Assembly (NCBI GenBank): GCA_002696995.1
Contig: NZUF01000020.1
Span: forward strand, 38,026-43,645
Reading direction: 5' to 3'
Source: Flammeovirgaceae bacterium
GTDB taxonomy: Bacteria > Bacteroidota > Bacteroidia > Cytophagales > MED-G16
DNA: 5,620 nucleotides
The notes under the pieces are model-generated. The model saw only the letters and a list, made by a program, of their open reading frames with translations, was not told the DNA's origin and did not search any database. Position numbers and translations under genes: made by a program. The stretch's first letter is position 1. The number at the start of each line of letters is the position of its first letter. This document shows positions 1-3,000 of the stretch, one piece after another.

Positions 1-3000
1 GGAGACTTCTCGATGATTGTACATTCTGAGCAGTCGTCGTTACACATCTGCCATACCACGTCACCAGTTCCATCGTAAGTAACTGATGTTGTGAATGTGG
101 TGTCAGAACCCTCTTTTACAATGACTATGTCGTCGTCTTCGTAACTGTCAGAGAATTCAGGGACATCTCCAGCCTGCTTGAAGTCGTACATTCCGTTGTC
201 GTCAAGGTCATTAGGTTCCTTGTATCCTTTATATATAGACTCTCCAGAAGAGGCATCTATCTCGCAGATGCTCTTGATGTACACTCTCTGCTCTTGAGCA
301 TAATTATAGTTATCTGAGGTGAATCCGAAGTACGCCAGATTAGATCCGTCGAGCACGTCTTTTACTATATCAACCTGGTATGTCATAAGAACTTTACCAT
401 CGAACTCGACAGTTACAGTCTTAGTAATTGCATTCCAAGAGAACACAAACTCCCTCCACTGTCCGTCTTCAATATTTTCCAATGTCTCGGTGATGATTGG
501 AAACTGTGAATGACGATTATATCCATAACCACTAGTTTGAGTTACTCCAAGATTATCTGTTCCAGCAATATTATTACCATTTATATGTAAAGAGGAGTGG
601 TCAGCTTCTGGGTCATAAGCACCATCGTCTCTCGTATCAAACTCGACAGATAATGCGTTAACATACTGCATTCCCATCTGTCCATAATAATATAAAGAGT
701 ATTGGTTATAACCTTTTGTAATATTAAATGCAATACCTGAACCACCATTACTATCTTTATCTCCTAGGTAGAGGTCGGCCTTTATGACAAAATCACCTCT
801 TAGGTCTCCCCTGCCGTTATTTGGAGATCCATTCCTGAACACAGAACCATAATTGAACGTACTGGCATTAGTTAGTTTGTAGTAACCCGGTGTTTTTTCA
901 GAGTCAGCTACATATTCTGCGTTTTGTCTTGGGTACCAAGACATGTTTGTGTAAGGATCATCATCACAGCTTGAGTCGTCTAAACACACAACCTTACCTA
1001 AATCATCCACGACAACTGGGCTAGCACATAGTAACCCGTCTCCGTCTGAGTCATCGAATCCAGCCTCTTCAACGTCCTTACACCCGTCTCCATCAGAGTC
1101 TAAGTCGAACCAGTCAGGGATACCGTCACCGTCAGTATCTCCACCACCCTCTATAGAGTCTAATATCCCGTCATTGTCGTCATCTAAATCGATTATATCT
1201 ATTATTCCGTCTTGATCGTTATCACCAGCTAATATAGCTGAAACCACTGCTGAAGGTGTGTCTGGACCACACTTGAATGAAGGAGTGCTCGCAACTAGCC
1301 TGTACTGATACTCACCCATCGCAAACGTCACATTTGTTATGTTTAGCGTAGTGTCTGTCTTTCCTGAGAAGTAAGATGTGTCCTGACCAATTACAAGAGT
1401 ATCTACCACGCTATTCCAGTTACTTCCGTCGGTACTGTACTCCCACTGGTAAGTAATTACTCCATCAGCCGTAAAAGATGCTGTGAAAGATGCATTTTGA
1501 CCTGCTATTAAAGTATCGTTTACTGGGACTGTGTTTGCCACTGCATCAGATCCAAACTCTAGAAGGTCTAAGACCCCGTTTTCATCAATATCATCTTCTG
1601 GAGGTTGGTATCCACCATGACCTATCACAGTACCCACAGAAGTTACTTCAAATGGAGATGTTCCAAGGAACCCGTCGTCGTCTCCATCCTCGTACCCTGC
1701 CTCTACAGCGTCGACACATCCGTCTCCGTCTGAGTCGTTATCTTTTGAGTTAGGTATTCCGTCATTGTCTGTGTCTACGTCCTCACCCTCACTTATGTCT
1801 ATGATACCGTCATTATCATCGTCAATATCAATATTATCTGGGATACCGTCTTCATCCCAATCCACAGAGTTTATAACCATTACAGGAACAGAATATACCG
1901 TGTCACCACAAGCAAACGCTGGAGTTGTGAGCATGACCCTAAACTTGTTGGCAACGTAGTCAGTTATATTGTCAACATTGAGAGTGTCAGTAGTAACAGT
2001 AGAGAAGTCTTCCGCATTAACTAAATCAGTCCAATTTTCTACTGTGGTATCCAAAAGTATCTGCCACTGGTATCCAATAACTGCATCCGAAGAAGCCTCT
2101 ACAAAGAACTTCACCTTCTCTTCAAAGTATATCAGGTTATTAGGTTGATTATCTATTGTAACTTGTGACCCAGCCTCTTTGTAGTCCATGACTCCATTTC
2201 CGTCAAGGTCTAGTGCAGATGGCGTAGAGTACCCACCCTGGTTAAGGACTCTACCCTGGTTATCTACAGATACTGGAGAAGTTCCCAAGTATCCGTCATT
2301 ATCAGGATCAGTGAATCCAGCTTCGACGGCATCGAAACAACCGTCACCGTCAGAATCTAGGTCAATGTAGTTAGGGAATCCGTCACCGTCAATATCAGTA
2401 GTGTCTTCGTCTACGTCTAATATACCATCATTATCTGCGTCAAGGTCTAGCTTATCCACGTAACCGTCATTATCGTAATCTGGAAGGAATACGTTTAGAG
2501 TAGATACGTCAGTCGAAACATCAGGGTCACAAGCAAATCCTGGTGTTTGTAACTCTAAATTAAACTTATATCCAGACATTGAGAAAGGAATATTTTCAAT
2601 TCTTAAGCTGTCAGAGTTAACACCTGATATCATTACAGATGTCCCGAATGATGCTACCGGGAATGAGTCTGAGCCAGCAGATAAATTAGTAAATTTGTTA
2701 TTTAGACATTCATCACAAGTTGTCCAGTCCTGAGTCCTGAAATTATTAGATACTTGAGTTGTGTCTTTCTTGTATCTCCATCCCTTATTATATCCATCTG
2801 TGTCACTTCCCTCAACCCTGTCTACCTCGACCCATTTTGATGAAGCATAACCCTCAGGTGCATATTCTAAGGTCACATTATTTTTTCCACTTAGTTGAGT
2901 ATTAAGGTTATTTACCTGGTGGTATTTATAGTTATTTAAGTTGAAATTATTATTTGAACCAGATCCTGCTAAGAAACTAACCGCTTCACTAGAGTTGTAT

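Noticed and set aside
1021..1260. CRISPR-like or minisatellite array from recurring 'ccgtcaccgtc' strings
   Set aside because: The short strings are in-frame DxDG codons with degenerate sequence and irregular spacing. There are no constant repeats with unique spacers and no identical tandem units.
1681..1862. Dockerin or EF-hand domain
   Set aside because: The DxDxDG loops resemble EF-hand and dockerin loops, but they come in runs of five or more at short spacing without the flanking helices, and with the 'D..DLDSD.DG' rhythm of TSP3 repeats.
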